The notes under the pieces were generated by a model that ran no database searches, was not told where the DNA came from, and worked only from the letters and a program-made list of their open reading frames with translations. A stretch of DNA of 64,000 bases from Rhytidiadelphus loreus (lineage: Eukaryota; Streptophyta; Bryopsida; Hypnales; Hylocomiaceae), in the NCBI GenBank assembly GCA_947034895.1, contig OX344765.1:25735001-25799000 (forward strand), written 5' to 3'. The position numbers and the translations under genes were made by a program. Below are positions 12,151 to 22,560 of this stretch, in pieces (positions within the stretch are counted from its first letter, which is position 1; every line of letters starts with the position of its first letter).

Positions 12151-13488
12151 CGGTATATACAGAATATAGCGTGCACGGTATACTGTATACCGATATTTTT
12201 AGTCAAAACCTGTGTACAATTAACTTCAAAATCAAAGCATGTACAGTATATAACCAAATTGCCTTTTAATCTATTTTTGAGCTTACTGTTCTATTTTTAA
12301 CTTGATTTTAATTTTTAATTTACCTTTTATTTTTATTTTCACTTTGATATCATATGCAGGAAAAACATTTTTTTATATTTTATTTCTTTTCTATATTTAC
12401 CCAGTGCATGAAATGAAGTGCATATAATTTACTTTACTTTTATTTCTAACTTTCACTTTTATGTCCTATATAGGGGAGTACTTTTAACTACTATGTGTTC
12501 ATATCTAGCATTGAAAAACTCAATCATTCTTCCCAAAGCATGCAGAGCGATTTTCCTTGACAATTTTTACTGAACATTAATCCCTAAAGAACATGCTTTG
12601 TACTAAAATAATGTCATTAAATCACTAATTTGGCATTGACATATTGATTTTTCATTATGAACCTACCTAAACACTGGAAAGCACTAAAACAATCTATGAT
12701 TAGTGTATAGAGACTTCTACGATGAACTTCAATACTCAAGTAGTAATGTCAACTTTTCATCTCTACAAAAGCCTTTTTGTTATTGATATATACCATTGAT
12801 ATGACTTTCATTCCAATACAATGTTAGATGCAACTTTTATATGAATTTCAATAGTTTTTAAAAAGTTGCAACTTCAAAAGTTACAATTTACGAAGATTTT
12901 GAAATTTTGAAATTTTGTATTGTTAAAAAGAGCTAAACTTCCTTGAATTGCAATTTTTTGTAAAATTATAGTCTATTAAAAGTAATTGAAATTTTAGATC
13001 ATATGAAGTTCACATGGAAGTTGCATGTAGCGCAATATTGAGGTTCATACACCTAAAATCATATGCATTACATGTTTTTTGGCTTGCGTAAAGGGCCATT
13101 TCAAATTAGCTCCCATTGTTGTGAAATATAAAAATATATAAAATATATATATAATTAAATAATAATAATTTAAATTTTTTATAATTAAAAATTAATTTTT
13201 TATTATTATCTAATGTGATAGTCACCATGCCACATCATTAGGCTAATGTGACAGAGTTCCAAGGATTTGGGAATGTAGAGAATGCAAGGGGAACTTGCAA
13301 CCCATTATAGAGGCCAGAAAAATGTAATGAATGTCTTTTCTGAGATGATGTAAAACTAATTAGGGCTAGAGTTCACTTATGTTGGACTTGCATTCTTTTC
13401 ATGTTTGGGAGATGAGATAAATGTAAAAATTGCTCCTATTTGGACTATTAATTTAGGATTCTTGTAACTCTCACTAGTTGATTGTTAT
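12151..13488. other. AT-rich intergenic DNA
   Basis: Very AT-rich with long A/T runs, for example around 13120-13200. I see no gene or well-bounded element. Confidence 0.6.
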
Positions 13489-13674
13489 CACTAGAAGAAA
13501 ACTGCGTTGGAAATTGCAGTTTTGCGTGGGTTGAAATTTGTTGAAACCTACGTTTCTAATGCAGAAATCTATGTTGGAATGTGTTTTAACACAAATTTTT
13601 GCGTTGGAAACGTGGGTTTCAACAAATTTCAGCCCACGCAAAACTGTGATTTCCAACACACTTTTCTTCTAGTG
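13489..13674. mobile_element. CACTA-type MITE, copy 1 (186 bp)
   Basis: Perfect inverted ends CACTAGAAGAAAA / TTTTCTTCTAGTG enclose an almost fully self-complementary 186 bp with AAATTTGTTGAAACC and GTTGGAAA blocks on each arm. Flanks TAT and TAC match in 2 of 3 bases, close to the 3-bp duplication of CACTA elements. A second copy of identical length is at 16000-16185. Short frames on both strands are artefacts of the palindrome. Confidence 0.9.
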
Positions 13675-15270
13675 TACGTAGAAGTAGGTACAAGATTGAA
13701 GGAAAAACTAAATTGTCAATAGCTTTAAAATGGATTTGAAACACACTAATTCCAGCGGTGTGATTGTTTTAATAAGCATATTTAACCTTGTGAACCTCTT
13801 TTTTGAAAAAATATAAAAATTGAGTTCAAAAATGAATCCAATATGTTATTTTCTCAAGAAGATTCTTTGATTTCCCATAAAACAAGAAGCTCCATAACTT
13901 TCACATCACTATTTCAAATGGAATGATCAAAGCTTTCTATGAAGACAAAAATGTAATCTACAAGAATTTTTTTTTTAATTGGTTTCAATTTTTTGTGGAT
14001 TTTTTTGTTGCTTGATTTCCCTTGTTTTGAGCTTATTGTGGCATAAATTTTGCTCCCAAACATAAATTGAATAAAAATTCTATTTTTTGAAAACATAAGA
14101 AAAAAATTCAAAAATTCATTTCAAAAATTGAAGTTATACAAGCTTACCCCAAATCAATTTTGTAACAATGGGACTTTAGGGATTAATATAATTACATGAG
14201 ATGCGTTGATTGGTTTGCAAAAAGTATTGGCTAGTATCAGGGGAAGTCTCCTTCCATTTGGGAAATGCAAAAATAGACCCTTCACATCAGGTAACCTTGG
14301 AATGTTTGAAAAAATAGATCTTAGCTTTCAGATGACAAAATAAGCTTGTTAAAGGATGCAAATCAACTTTTTTTCATCCAATTTTTATATGTGGTCTAGT
14401 TGTTCTTTCCACTTGTCATGTTCTAGAAATATCATGATGGGTGTCTTACATTCCTTTGTATGAATTTGGATGTGTGTGCCACAAATGCCTTTTTAGTGTA
14501 TTTAACAACTTCTAGCTCTTTGCGCTAGATATTTTTTTCATCCTTGAAAATGCTTTACAAAAAAATTAATTCCAACTAATTAAATGAAGAAAATTAAGTC
14601 TACTTTAAATCCATTATGAAATTTCAAAAAAAAATTATATCATTGGACCAATTACCATGGTCTATTGAATATCTATTTATAAAATGATACGAAAAATTGG
14701 ATTATACTATAGTATTCTTCACTATAATATACACTTTTGTAAGAAAATTTCAAATTTTTGAGCTATGTTTGTATTAGATATGAATTTATTTCACTTTAAA
14801 AAAAAATAATCACAATAATTTCAAATCATTACCAATAAATCTAGAAACTTTGCGACTCATAGAAGACATGTGGTTTTATCACTAAAAAATAAAATAAAAT
14901 AAATTTAACTCAAACTTAGTTGCAAAATAGAGAAAAAAAAGTCAAAAAAATTGAAACAACTACATGGTTATAGGTTTTATCCTTTCAAGGGTAAGGGAGC
15001 AATACCTAATTGCAATGCCTTCTACTCTTGAGAACCTTAAAAATGATCTTGAATGGACACTTCTGTAACTCAAAACCACCACAACTTTGCAATAGCAACT
15101 AATAAGAGGCAAGGAGCTTTTTGAACAATCAATGAAAGTTGAGGCATTTTAGGTGTTGCTACTTTAGCAATGTTATAATGCCCTCTTCACACTTGGTCCT
15201 ATGTAAAAAGAGTTTTATGCAATAGTATTAGATATTGTAGGAAAACTTTAATGTATTCAAATGGGTCTAC
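13675..15270. other. AT-rich intergenic DNA
   Basis: No gene or bounded element recognised; many poly-A/poly-T runs and stops in all frames. Confidence 0.55.
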
Positions 15271-15274
15271 TTAA

Positions 15275-15515
15275 CCCCTGAGCGCCCAAGAGGCCAAAAT
15301 CTGGCCTCTCTATTTTGAAAAACGTTCTTGTTTGACCATCATAATCTTTTGAGTAGTACGGTCAAAGGACAAGTCCTTTTCTCCACACCTCTTGGTCCCT
15401 CTTGAATATCAATTAGTACAGTTGGATTATGTGGATCTCTTCTTAGAAGAAAGCTTGAGTGGATTGAAGTGGAAAAGGTATGGATTTCAGTGAATTAGCT
15501 CTGGGCGCTCAGGGG
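15275..15515. mobile_element. piggyBac-type MITE with TTAA target duplication
   Basis: A 241-bp unit begins CCCCTGAGCGCCCA and ends with its exact complement TGGGCGCTCAGGGG. It is flanked on both sides by TTAA (15271-15274 and 15516-15519). A CCC-starting terminus with TTAA duplication is the piggyBac signature. The interior is non-coding and AT-rich. A similar isolated end (TTAACCCTGAAGTGCCCA) occurs near 45223. Confidence 0.85.
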
Positions 15516-15999
15516 TTAAGCAATCTAGTTTCAATAATGGAGTTGAAGTGATATAATATTGTTTGTTCACATTTGGACAAGGAAGCTAGCAAGGAAGTCA
15601 AGAGTGCTTTTATAACACTTATCCATGGGATAACATTTATACATAACTAATGTCACCCTACCCATCAAACAGTTTTTAGCAAGTGCTAATGTATTCAACC
15701 AATTTTGCATTGTTCCATATATAGCTCTCATCCTAAAATAATAAGATCTTCATTTAGAAGGTTTTTATGAGTTATATAACACCAAGGATATCACTAGGCA
15801 AATTGTAGTATTAGTGTTCTAATCACTTGGGATTATTTATGAAACACGATATGAATAGGCTCTAGTTGAGTTATGCCAACTCTACAAAAGAATTGGAGTT
15901 AGTTATTTGGAACTAGTGTAATAATAGAGCTTATCAACTTGGCAACCAACTCAAAAATTGAATTATTTGGTAAAGTTGGAGATCCATAATGGGCCCATT

Positions 16000-16185
16000 C
16001 ACTAGAAGAAAACTGCGTTCGAAATTGCAGTTTTGCGTGGGCTGAAATTTGTTGAAACCTAAGTTTCTAATGCAAAAATCTGTGTTGGAATGTGTTTTAA
16101 CACAGATTTTTGCATTGGAAATGTGGGTTTCAACAAATTTCAGCCCACGCAAAACTGCGATTTCCAACACACTTTTCTTCTAGTG
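16000..16185. mobile_element. CACTA-type MITE, copy 2 (186 bp)
   Basis: Same length, termini and internal palindrome as the copy at 13489-13674, differing at a small number of positions. Flanked by ATT on both sides, a perfect 3-bp target duplication. It contains GTTGGAAT, TTTCCAAC and GGAAATGTGGG blocks shared with the 10-kb element at 51660-61790. Confidence 0.92.
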
Positions 16186-16214
16186 ATTTAAGAGCTAAAA
16201 ATTAATTTGGAGAG

Positions 16215-16460
16215 GTTAGACTTCTTAAAATATTTTTTAGTAAATTTTCCTTGAAAGACAAATGAAATTGAAATCTAACCTAAGTTGTTTCATATTTTTT
16301 GGAGCTCTGTGAAATTAGTTTTGGATTTTTGAAGTTGAATGTAGTGGTCACTAAAAGCATACACCTCCTAAAATATACACTATTTGTACATTGCTAGTGC
16401 AATGAGAAAAAAAAAATGTAAAAATAGTGTACATTTTAGGAGGTAGATGCTCTTAGCACC
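16215..16460. repeat. Inverted copy of the 2586-2770 repeat, plus a small hairpin
   Basis: 16215-16390 is the complement of the repeat at 2586-2770. Its outer part forms an inverted repeat at 16367-16453 (CACCTCCTAAAATATACACTA against TAGTGTACATTTTAGGAGGT), probably the end of a MITE-like unit. Confidence 0.6.
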
Positions 16461-17984
16461 CAAGCACTTTATGGACCTTTTACCTTACTATAAATAGAAA
16501 ATTAGACCCTTAATAGCATTGCCCTCTATTACTTTTAGTTGTTCCATACCTGCCAGTGGGAAAGGGGCAAATGTGGTCTAGTGTTTGGGAAGAAATGTAA
16601 GCGTAATGGAAAAAGGGCATTATGTGGCCCAATGTTTAGGAAGAAATTTGAGTTGAATTAGCTTGTATCTATTGTTTTCTATTGGAAAACAATTAATTTC
16701 ATTAATTTCATTAATTTCTAATTTTTCATTAATAATCTTTGGCTATTTCTAGTAGTCTTATTTATAATAGATTCAAAAAGTAGTAACTAGTAAGTTTTGA
16801 TTTTAATTGGCAATTTGGGAAAATGAACTAGCTTGTAATATACTAACTTTTGGTTTTCCATCGTTAGGGCTAGTTGCCATTGGCAACCTAGACCTTGGCC
16901 ACGCTCCCGGCCAAGCTCTGTTGCGAGCTCCAATCTCCCCTCCATATGAACCTTCAGTCTCCGGTTGTTGTAATCGGGAATTGTAAGCCTAGAAGGTGTG
17001 AACCCTTGGTCAAAGGCGTGCTTTATTACCTAGGATACAAAAATCTCTAAGTACAATTCATGCATTTTCAAGGGAGTAGTTGGAGAAGCCAATGGAAACA
17101 ACTAGATATGGAGAACTCTACACATTTCTAAGGAGCTTGGTCCGTCTGAAGCATCCAATGGAGATCCCCGTCTCTCTCATCCAACTCCAGTTTGTGAAAT
17201 TTGGAATTGCAAAGCTAAAGGGGTTAGATCCTCCTCTAGATGATACTATTTTTAGAAAGGAACAAACTTAAAGGCAAACAATTTGTACATTGCAGGGAGC
17301 ATTCATGACAATTAAGTTATTGGGACTGTTACATCAACAAATAAAGTTATAGTGAACAAGATGATGTAGGTGACAAGGTGTTCTAGGGTTGGCCCTCTAG
17401 GTGCAATGGCAAGCACCTAGACCTTGGTCACCCTCCAACTTGGACAGATAGACCCCTCCAATGCCTAGACGTCCATGCCTCTAATAGAGACTGACTTTAA
17501 GGTAGAATTGCCCATTACTGCCATCCATCCAATTTTGCCACCTACGCAACCCTCCCATTTGCATTAGTAATCCACTTATTACCACAATCTTGCCAACCTT
17601 TTATCACAATGGCAATGCACTTGACAAGTAGAGATGTCCACCTGAGCTTTAACAAGGGTTTGCACATACTTCAACAAGGGTCTATTCATGCTTTAACATT
17701 TCACCTTTGAAAAATATGGTAATGGGCAGTTCTACCTCAATGGCAACTGGCTTCTCGCTGTGGGCAGAACCCATCTGCTGAAAACTGCTGAAAACAGACG
17801 ACGTCACTACCAGAAGTCCACCATTCGCGCTGCCGACGGGTCGCTCCCCGAATTTCCGCTCTTCCACTTTCATTTTCCTGTGACGGAGACGCCGCAACAG
17901 CACCACGATTGCCGCCGTCACATTGTTCTTCGTCCACCTCCAACTCGCATTTCCTTGTTCATTTCCGAATTGGGTTTCGTCGCA
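16461..17984. other. Intergenic DNA with degenerate repeats, then the Mpv17 leader
   Basis: 16880-16960 and 17385-17470 share a block around ACCTAGACCTTGG.CAC..TCC and look like two degenerate repeat copies. 17500-17720 resembles 21490-21650 (CATCCATC.AATT, TTATCACA, CAACAAGGGTCTATTCAT, TTTCA.CTTTGAAAAAT). The region 17760-17984 becomes GC-rich and open in the Mpv17 frame, but has no family similarity and is read here as 5' leader. Confidence 0.5.
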
Positions 17985-18674
17985 ATGGCGGGCGTGTTGG
18001 GCCGATTGAGCGGCGCCTGGGGTTGGTACCAAGCGAAGCTCGCGCAACAACCCGTCCGCACACAAATGCTTACTTCCGGAATTTTATGGGCGACGGGCGA
18101 TTACGCCGCACAGTCCATCAGTCGCAGAATCGAGCGCAATCGCGTTCCGAATTCCCCAGAAATAAAAAAAAACGCAGCGACAACACTCTCCGACACTACC
18201 AATTGGAAGCAAGTGGCACTCGCGAGCTCCTTCGGCGTGGGCTTCGTCGGCCCCGTGGGGCATTTGTGGTACGAGGGGTTGGAGCGGTTTGTCATCCATG
18301 GCCTGAAGCTTCGCGCGAACTCCGTGCGCTTCATCGCCACGAAAGTGGCGTGTGATTGCCTGCTCTTCGGACCCATTCACCTGCTGGCTTTTTTTACGTA
18401 TATGGGCTTGATGTCCGGGAGGCCCTGGGAGAAGGTGAAGCGCGACGTGGAGAGGGATTTCATTCCGACGTACATGACGGAGGGTGTCGGGTGGGGCTTT
18501 GTGCAGGTGGTGAATTTTAGATTGGTGCCCGTGAGGCATCAACTGCTGTTCGTGAACGTGTTTTGTTTGGTTGATAGCGCGTTTCTGTCGTGGGTGAAGT
18601 ATCAGGATGATGCGCCTTGGAAGAAGTATTTGACGTCGCTGGTGACGACGAAACCGTCGGAGTCGGCCACTTGA
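17985..18674 (+). CDS. Mpv17/PMP22 family membrane protein
   Basis: Intronless, 229 aa. The N-terminus W-x-WYQAKLAQQPVRTQM followed by SGILWATGDYAAQ is the classic Mpv17 start. The middle FVGPVGHLWYEGLERFV and the C-terminal GWGFVQVVNFRLVPVRHQ and NVFCLVDSAFLSWVKYQ blocks match the plant proteins of about 235 aa. Four hydrophobic segments are expected. Family members reside in peroxisomal or inner mitochondrial membranes and act as channels or metabolite-homeostasis proteins; the compartment cannot be read from this sequence. The frame is open back to 17760, but that extension lacks similarity, so the ATG at 17985 is preferred. Codon use is markedly GC-rich compared with the flanks. The last coding part is repeated, decayed, downstream. 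Confidence 0.9.
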   Translation: MAGVLGRLSGAWGWYQAKLAQQPVRTQMLTSGILWATGDYAAQSISRRIERNRVPNSPEIKKNAATTLSDTTNWKQVALASSFGVGFVGPVGHLWYEGLERFVIHGLKLRANSVRFIATKVACDCLLFGPIHLLAFFTYMGLMSGRPWEKVKRDVERDFIPTYMTEGVGWGFVQVVNFRLVPVRHQLLFVNVFCLVDSAFLSWVKYQDDAPWKKYLTSLVTTKPSESAT

Positions 18675-19270
18675 TAGGTTTAGCAGTGCTGCAATTCGTG
18701 TCGGGGTCTGTGATTCTCGCACACTTTAATTCAAAAACTCTCCGCAACTGGAAAATTAGGTTTTGTAAGGGTTTTTAGGTTAGCTGTGGGATAGGAGTTG
18801 AGTGTTGATAGATAGCGCATTTCTGTGGCGGGCGAAGCGCCGGGTCCAAGTTTAGGGCAGTGCTTGGCATTCGTTGATGATGCCACAACCATTGGAATTT
18901 GACATATGGTAGTTCCGCATTTTTGAGGTTTCGTATCTGGTCTTCAATCCTCGTACAATTCAATGCAAGAACTCTCCGTAAATGGAAATTTAGGTTTTTT
19001 AGGGTAGCGTGGTACAGGAATTGAGTGTCGAGAGATAGCACATTTCTGTATCTGACGAAGCGCCGTGGGAGCAGTGTTTGGCATCGGTGGTGACGCCGTA
19101 ACTATTGGGATTCGCAACACGATAGTTACACAATTTTTAGGTTTCATGTCTCGTCTCTGATCCTCGTACAATTCAATGCAAAAATTCTCCGCAATTTGGA
19201 AAATTAGGTTGTCGGGGTTCTTAGGGTAGCTCTGGGGCAGAAGAATTTGAGTGTACCATTATCCAGGAAG
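18571..19270 (+). repeat. Decayed tandem repeats of the Mpv17 gene 3' end
   Basis: Blocks recur with a spacing of about 210-240 bp. ACTCTCCGCAA.TGGAAAATTAGG occurs at 18737, 18971 and 19184. GATAGCGC.TTTCTGT followed by GAAGCGCC lies near 18573 (inside the coding sequence), 18811 and 19035. CCTCGTACAATTCAATGCAA is at about 18950 and 19165. The copy-0 member is the last coding part and 3'UTR of the Mpv17 gene, so the array appears to have grown from the end of the gene. Confidence 0.7.
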
Positions 19271-20203
19271 CTAATTTACATCGCCAATCTCGAATTGCGC
19301 GACTTTAATTGTCAGTTGAGCATTGATTGCATTCAATTAATGGTTCAGTTTCTTTTGTAATTGGATTTCTTAAATGAATGTTGTTTGGATAAATGGTCAG
19401 GTTGGCGGTCTAGTAGTGTTGCGTAATCGGATCATTGTCTGGAATTCGGAGACCTCCGTGACTAGGGATTGTCCATTAGGGTTTAGGTTTTCATCTGCTG
19501 AAGATTCTATATTGAATACGATTTTCTTTTGGAGAAGACGCTGTCGACGGTGGTTGCAGTTTTTCAGAGAGCGAAGCAGATTTGTCGAGAAGTGTTTTTA
19601 CTTTTATATTGGATCTGGATTTGCAGACCTGTTTTTAAGTTACTATTTGTTGTCGAGAAAGCTTGCACTGGATATGCATGCTGATAAGGAGCACTTCCAA
19701 TGCAGCTGTGAAAAGGACTTATCAAAATGTAAGTGCTAAATAAGTAACTAAATAGTTCAAGTTATGCAATTACGTGTCTTGTCTGTTCTACAGGGTTCAA
19801 TGAGTTTTTCCGTGAGTATAATTAGAACAAGCTGAATTGTATGGCACTACACAAATCACCCTGCTTCAGTTGTATCCATCCAATGTAAACATCTGCAGGA
19901 AAAGACAACCATATGCAACTTATGTTGAAGTGAAGCTCTTTCTGCTGTTGTCAACTACTTATAGTTCTAAGAATTTATAGTGATGAGCATTTGTATTTTA
20001 TATACATGAAATTAGACGTATCCATGTCTAATTTTTTCTTTTCTATTTGTTTTCAGAGCTCTGGGGATGCACCTACGGTATCTTCCAAGGTTAACTCTCT
20101 TTGCGAAGATGGCAAGGATTGTAAGAGTCTTTGCAATGGCATTTCAATGCCGGCAAAAAACACACCTAGCAATGATCTTGTTGTGATTTATGTTCAGAGT
20201 GCA
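19271..20203 (+). other. Intergenic DNA with one weak open frame
   Basis: An open frame at 19374-19739 (121 aa) has a hydrophobic stretch and a Cys-rich end (CSCEKDLSKCKC). A second Cys-containing frame follows an acceptor-like site near 20055 (SSGDAPTVSSK.. CEDGKDCKSLC). Their splice phases do not join cleanly and I recognise no family. This may be transcribed non-coding DNA or a decayed gene. Confidence 0.25.
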
Positions 20204-20407
20204 ACACATTTGCAACTGCTGTGCAATGTCACTATGAACTTTTTGCAACAATCATTCTTGTATTTGCTCTTACAGATTCAACGGATTTGAAAAAAATATG
20301 AGCAGACACATTTGCAACTGCTGTGCAATGTTACTATGAACTTTTTGCAACAATCATTCTTGTATTTGCCCTTACAGATTCAACGGATTTGAAAAAAATA
20401 TGAGCAG
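20204..20407 (+). repeat. 102-bp tandem duplication
   Basis: Two almost identical 102-bp units begin ACACATTTGCAACTGCTGTG at 20204 and 20306, differing at about two positions. This is a recent local duplication. Confidence 0.93.
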
Positions 20408-20721
20408 TGGTGTTTAGATGGAGATTTGCAACGGTGTTAGAACTAATATTTCGATGGTTTTACAAATTAGTTTGCAATGCTTTCTACAAGGTAATTTTAA
20501 TAGCAAAGTTCAACCTAATTTCATTGTATCAGCAGTGGCTTTGCAAGTACTAAACATTGCCAGTGATATTGTACTTTGAGGAATCCTTGTTCCACACTAG
20601 TGTTGACAATAGCAAGATTCATTTCATTTCGGGGCAAGGATACAAATTTTTGCAAACATTACCTTGAAACAAGTTGTAGTTTTTGTGCACACATGAATGT
20701 GTTGCATATTATGATGTAAGT

Positions 20722-20841
20722 CTGATAACACTTATTTCATTTCTTGATGAAAGTTTGGTATTATTCTACTTCGTAGAGTATTTGATAACTCTTATTTCAT
20801 TTCTTGATGAAAGTTTGGTATTATCCTACTTTGTAGAGTAT
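20722..20841 (+). repeat. 60-bp tandem duplication
   Basis: Two 60-bp units begin TGATAAC.CTTATTTCATTT at 20722 and 20782 and differ at about three positions. Confidence 0.93.
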
Positions 20842-22560
20842 TTTATCATTATAAGAAGGTTGTATTTTTTTAATTAAATAGAAATGCTTGAAATTTTAAA
20901 AAGTGGTCACAATTAATTAAGTATATACTATCTCTCAAAATGTTTTATATATTTATAAAAGTTGCCATAGCTAATGGAGTAATTAGAGATATTCAACAAA
21001 ATTTAGACTTGTTGTGATAAAAGTAATGCATTTGCATTAAAAGAAATTCAAATTTTTAAATTTTTATTTTTATTTTTTTAAGAATTTAATCAAATTTATT
21101 AATGAAAAAAAACCATTTAACAACAATAAAGTTTTTTCAAGATTCTTTAGTAAGTGAAATAACAATTTTTTAAAGAGTTTTCTAGTAGAAATTCTACAAA
21201 TTTTATAATTTTATTGAGTGAAATATTATTGATTGAAACATAACTTCAAATATTACAATTTTTATAATCTATTCCAAAATCATCAAAAATTATTTATACA
21301 AAAAGTGTTTTTTAGTAATAAATTTGATGAAATTCTTTAAAAAAAAGTTGTTTAAGCAATTTTGAAATATAAGTGTGTTACTTATCCTACAATTTATTGA
21401 AATTTTTTCTAATTCTTCAATTAGTTACAACAATGTTTGAAATGTATGATTATTTATGAGAGTCACTAAAATTACTTTAATAGGTTAAGGCGAAAGGCCT
21501 AATACCACCATCCATCTAATTCCCTCACCTACAAGATCTTTCCAATTGCGTTATTGGCCCATCTATTATCACACCTACGCTTTTAAGGGTCATGTTTCAA
21601 CAAGGGTCTATTCATAGTTAACTTTAACATTTCAACTTTGAAAAATCATAGAAAATTAACTTCTTGTCAGAATGTCTTCATTCTTTTTGCAATTGACTTC
21701 TCTCAAATTTTTCAATCTCTTTAAAATATGAGATTTGACAAATAGCTTCTCCAAAGTACCATAGATAGCAAATCTGTGTGGTAATGTGAGTAAGTTTTGG
21801 AAGGTCAAATTTTGAAAGATATTCTTTCCATATAAAATTGGGGTTGCATCTCAGAGAACTGTACACGTCGCTTCCAGACAATCTGATGTGACATTAAAGG
21901 AGGTGACATTAAAGAGGTCCCCGTGTCCAGTCGAAACATTACTAAACTCAGAAAAGCCCAAGCTCTGGTGGCCGTCTGAGAGGAGAGCTTCCACCAAACA
22001 CTTCTAAGCCGCCCATTTCCTCTTCGCCTGTCGTTGCCACTTCCTCGCCTCTCATTCCAATCTCTCCATGCGTCACGCACCGCTTCCCATTCCACCCAGT
22101 TCCCTTTCCAAACCTCATCACAGGGAATGTAAATTTGCATAACAACTGAGATTTGTTACACTTGTCCGAAGCTTCCAGCTCCCAATTTGCCACAATCACA
22201 CCTCCGGAGCTTCACAATTGCCTGCGTTCCATTCCATCCACGATTAGTGTCTGGTGTAGAATCATAAGGGACGCAAATTTTGCAGCTAGAGTACGATAAG
22301 GTTTGGTGGGTCGATACTAGTAGTTGAGGTGCTGGCAGTTTGCGACTGGATTTGCAGGATTTGGAATTCTGTGGAGAGGGTTTGGGTTTTACAAACACTT
22401 CGTGTTGTAGCATTTTACTGAGTCTGTGACTGTTGAATCGAATTCTTGGGCTGTATTTGAGGTTTGGGGTTTTGAATTTTGCTGTGGAGGTTTATCTTTC
22501 GGCGTTTTGTGTTTGCGATTTAGTTCAGGTTGTGAGATTCTGAGACTTGGTGTGACGAAA
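20842..22560. other. AT-rich intergenic DNA, then the fibrillin-gene promoter
   Basis: 20850-21480 is extremely AT-rich and structureless. 21490-21650 is a degenerate copy of the repeat at 17500-17720. From about 21860 the sequence becomes mixed to GC-richer and leads into the ATG at 22561, so promoter and leader of the PAP/fibrillin gene are placed here. No TATA box is assigned. Confidence 0.45.

Noticed and set aside
13474..13722. Small open frames on both strands resembling each other and 15934-16170
   Set aside because: They are the two strands of the palindromic 186-bp MITEs, not proteins.
17080..17271. 63-aa open frame (MEKPMETTRYGELYTFLRSL...)
   Set aside because: It lies in degenerate repeat DNA, has no supporting exon structure and matches no family I know.
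17760..17984. N-terminal extension of the Mpv17 protein (in-frame ATG at 17760)
   Set aside because: The extension has no similarity to the family, and the protein starting at 17985 has the normal length and N-terminus.
18084..18747. Long minus-strand frames antisense to the Mpv17 gene
   Set aside because: They are shadows of GC-rich coding DNA; residue composition is Arg/His/Pro-skewed and no family fits.
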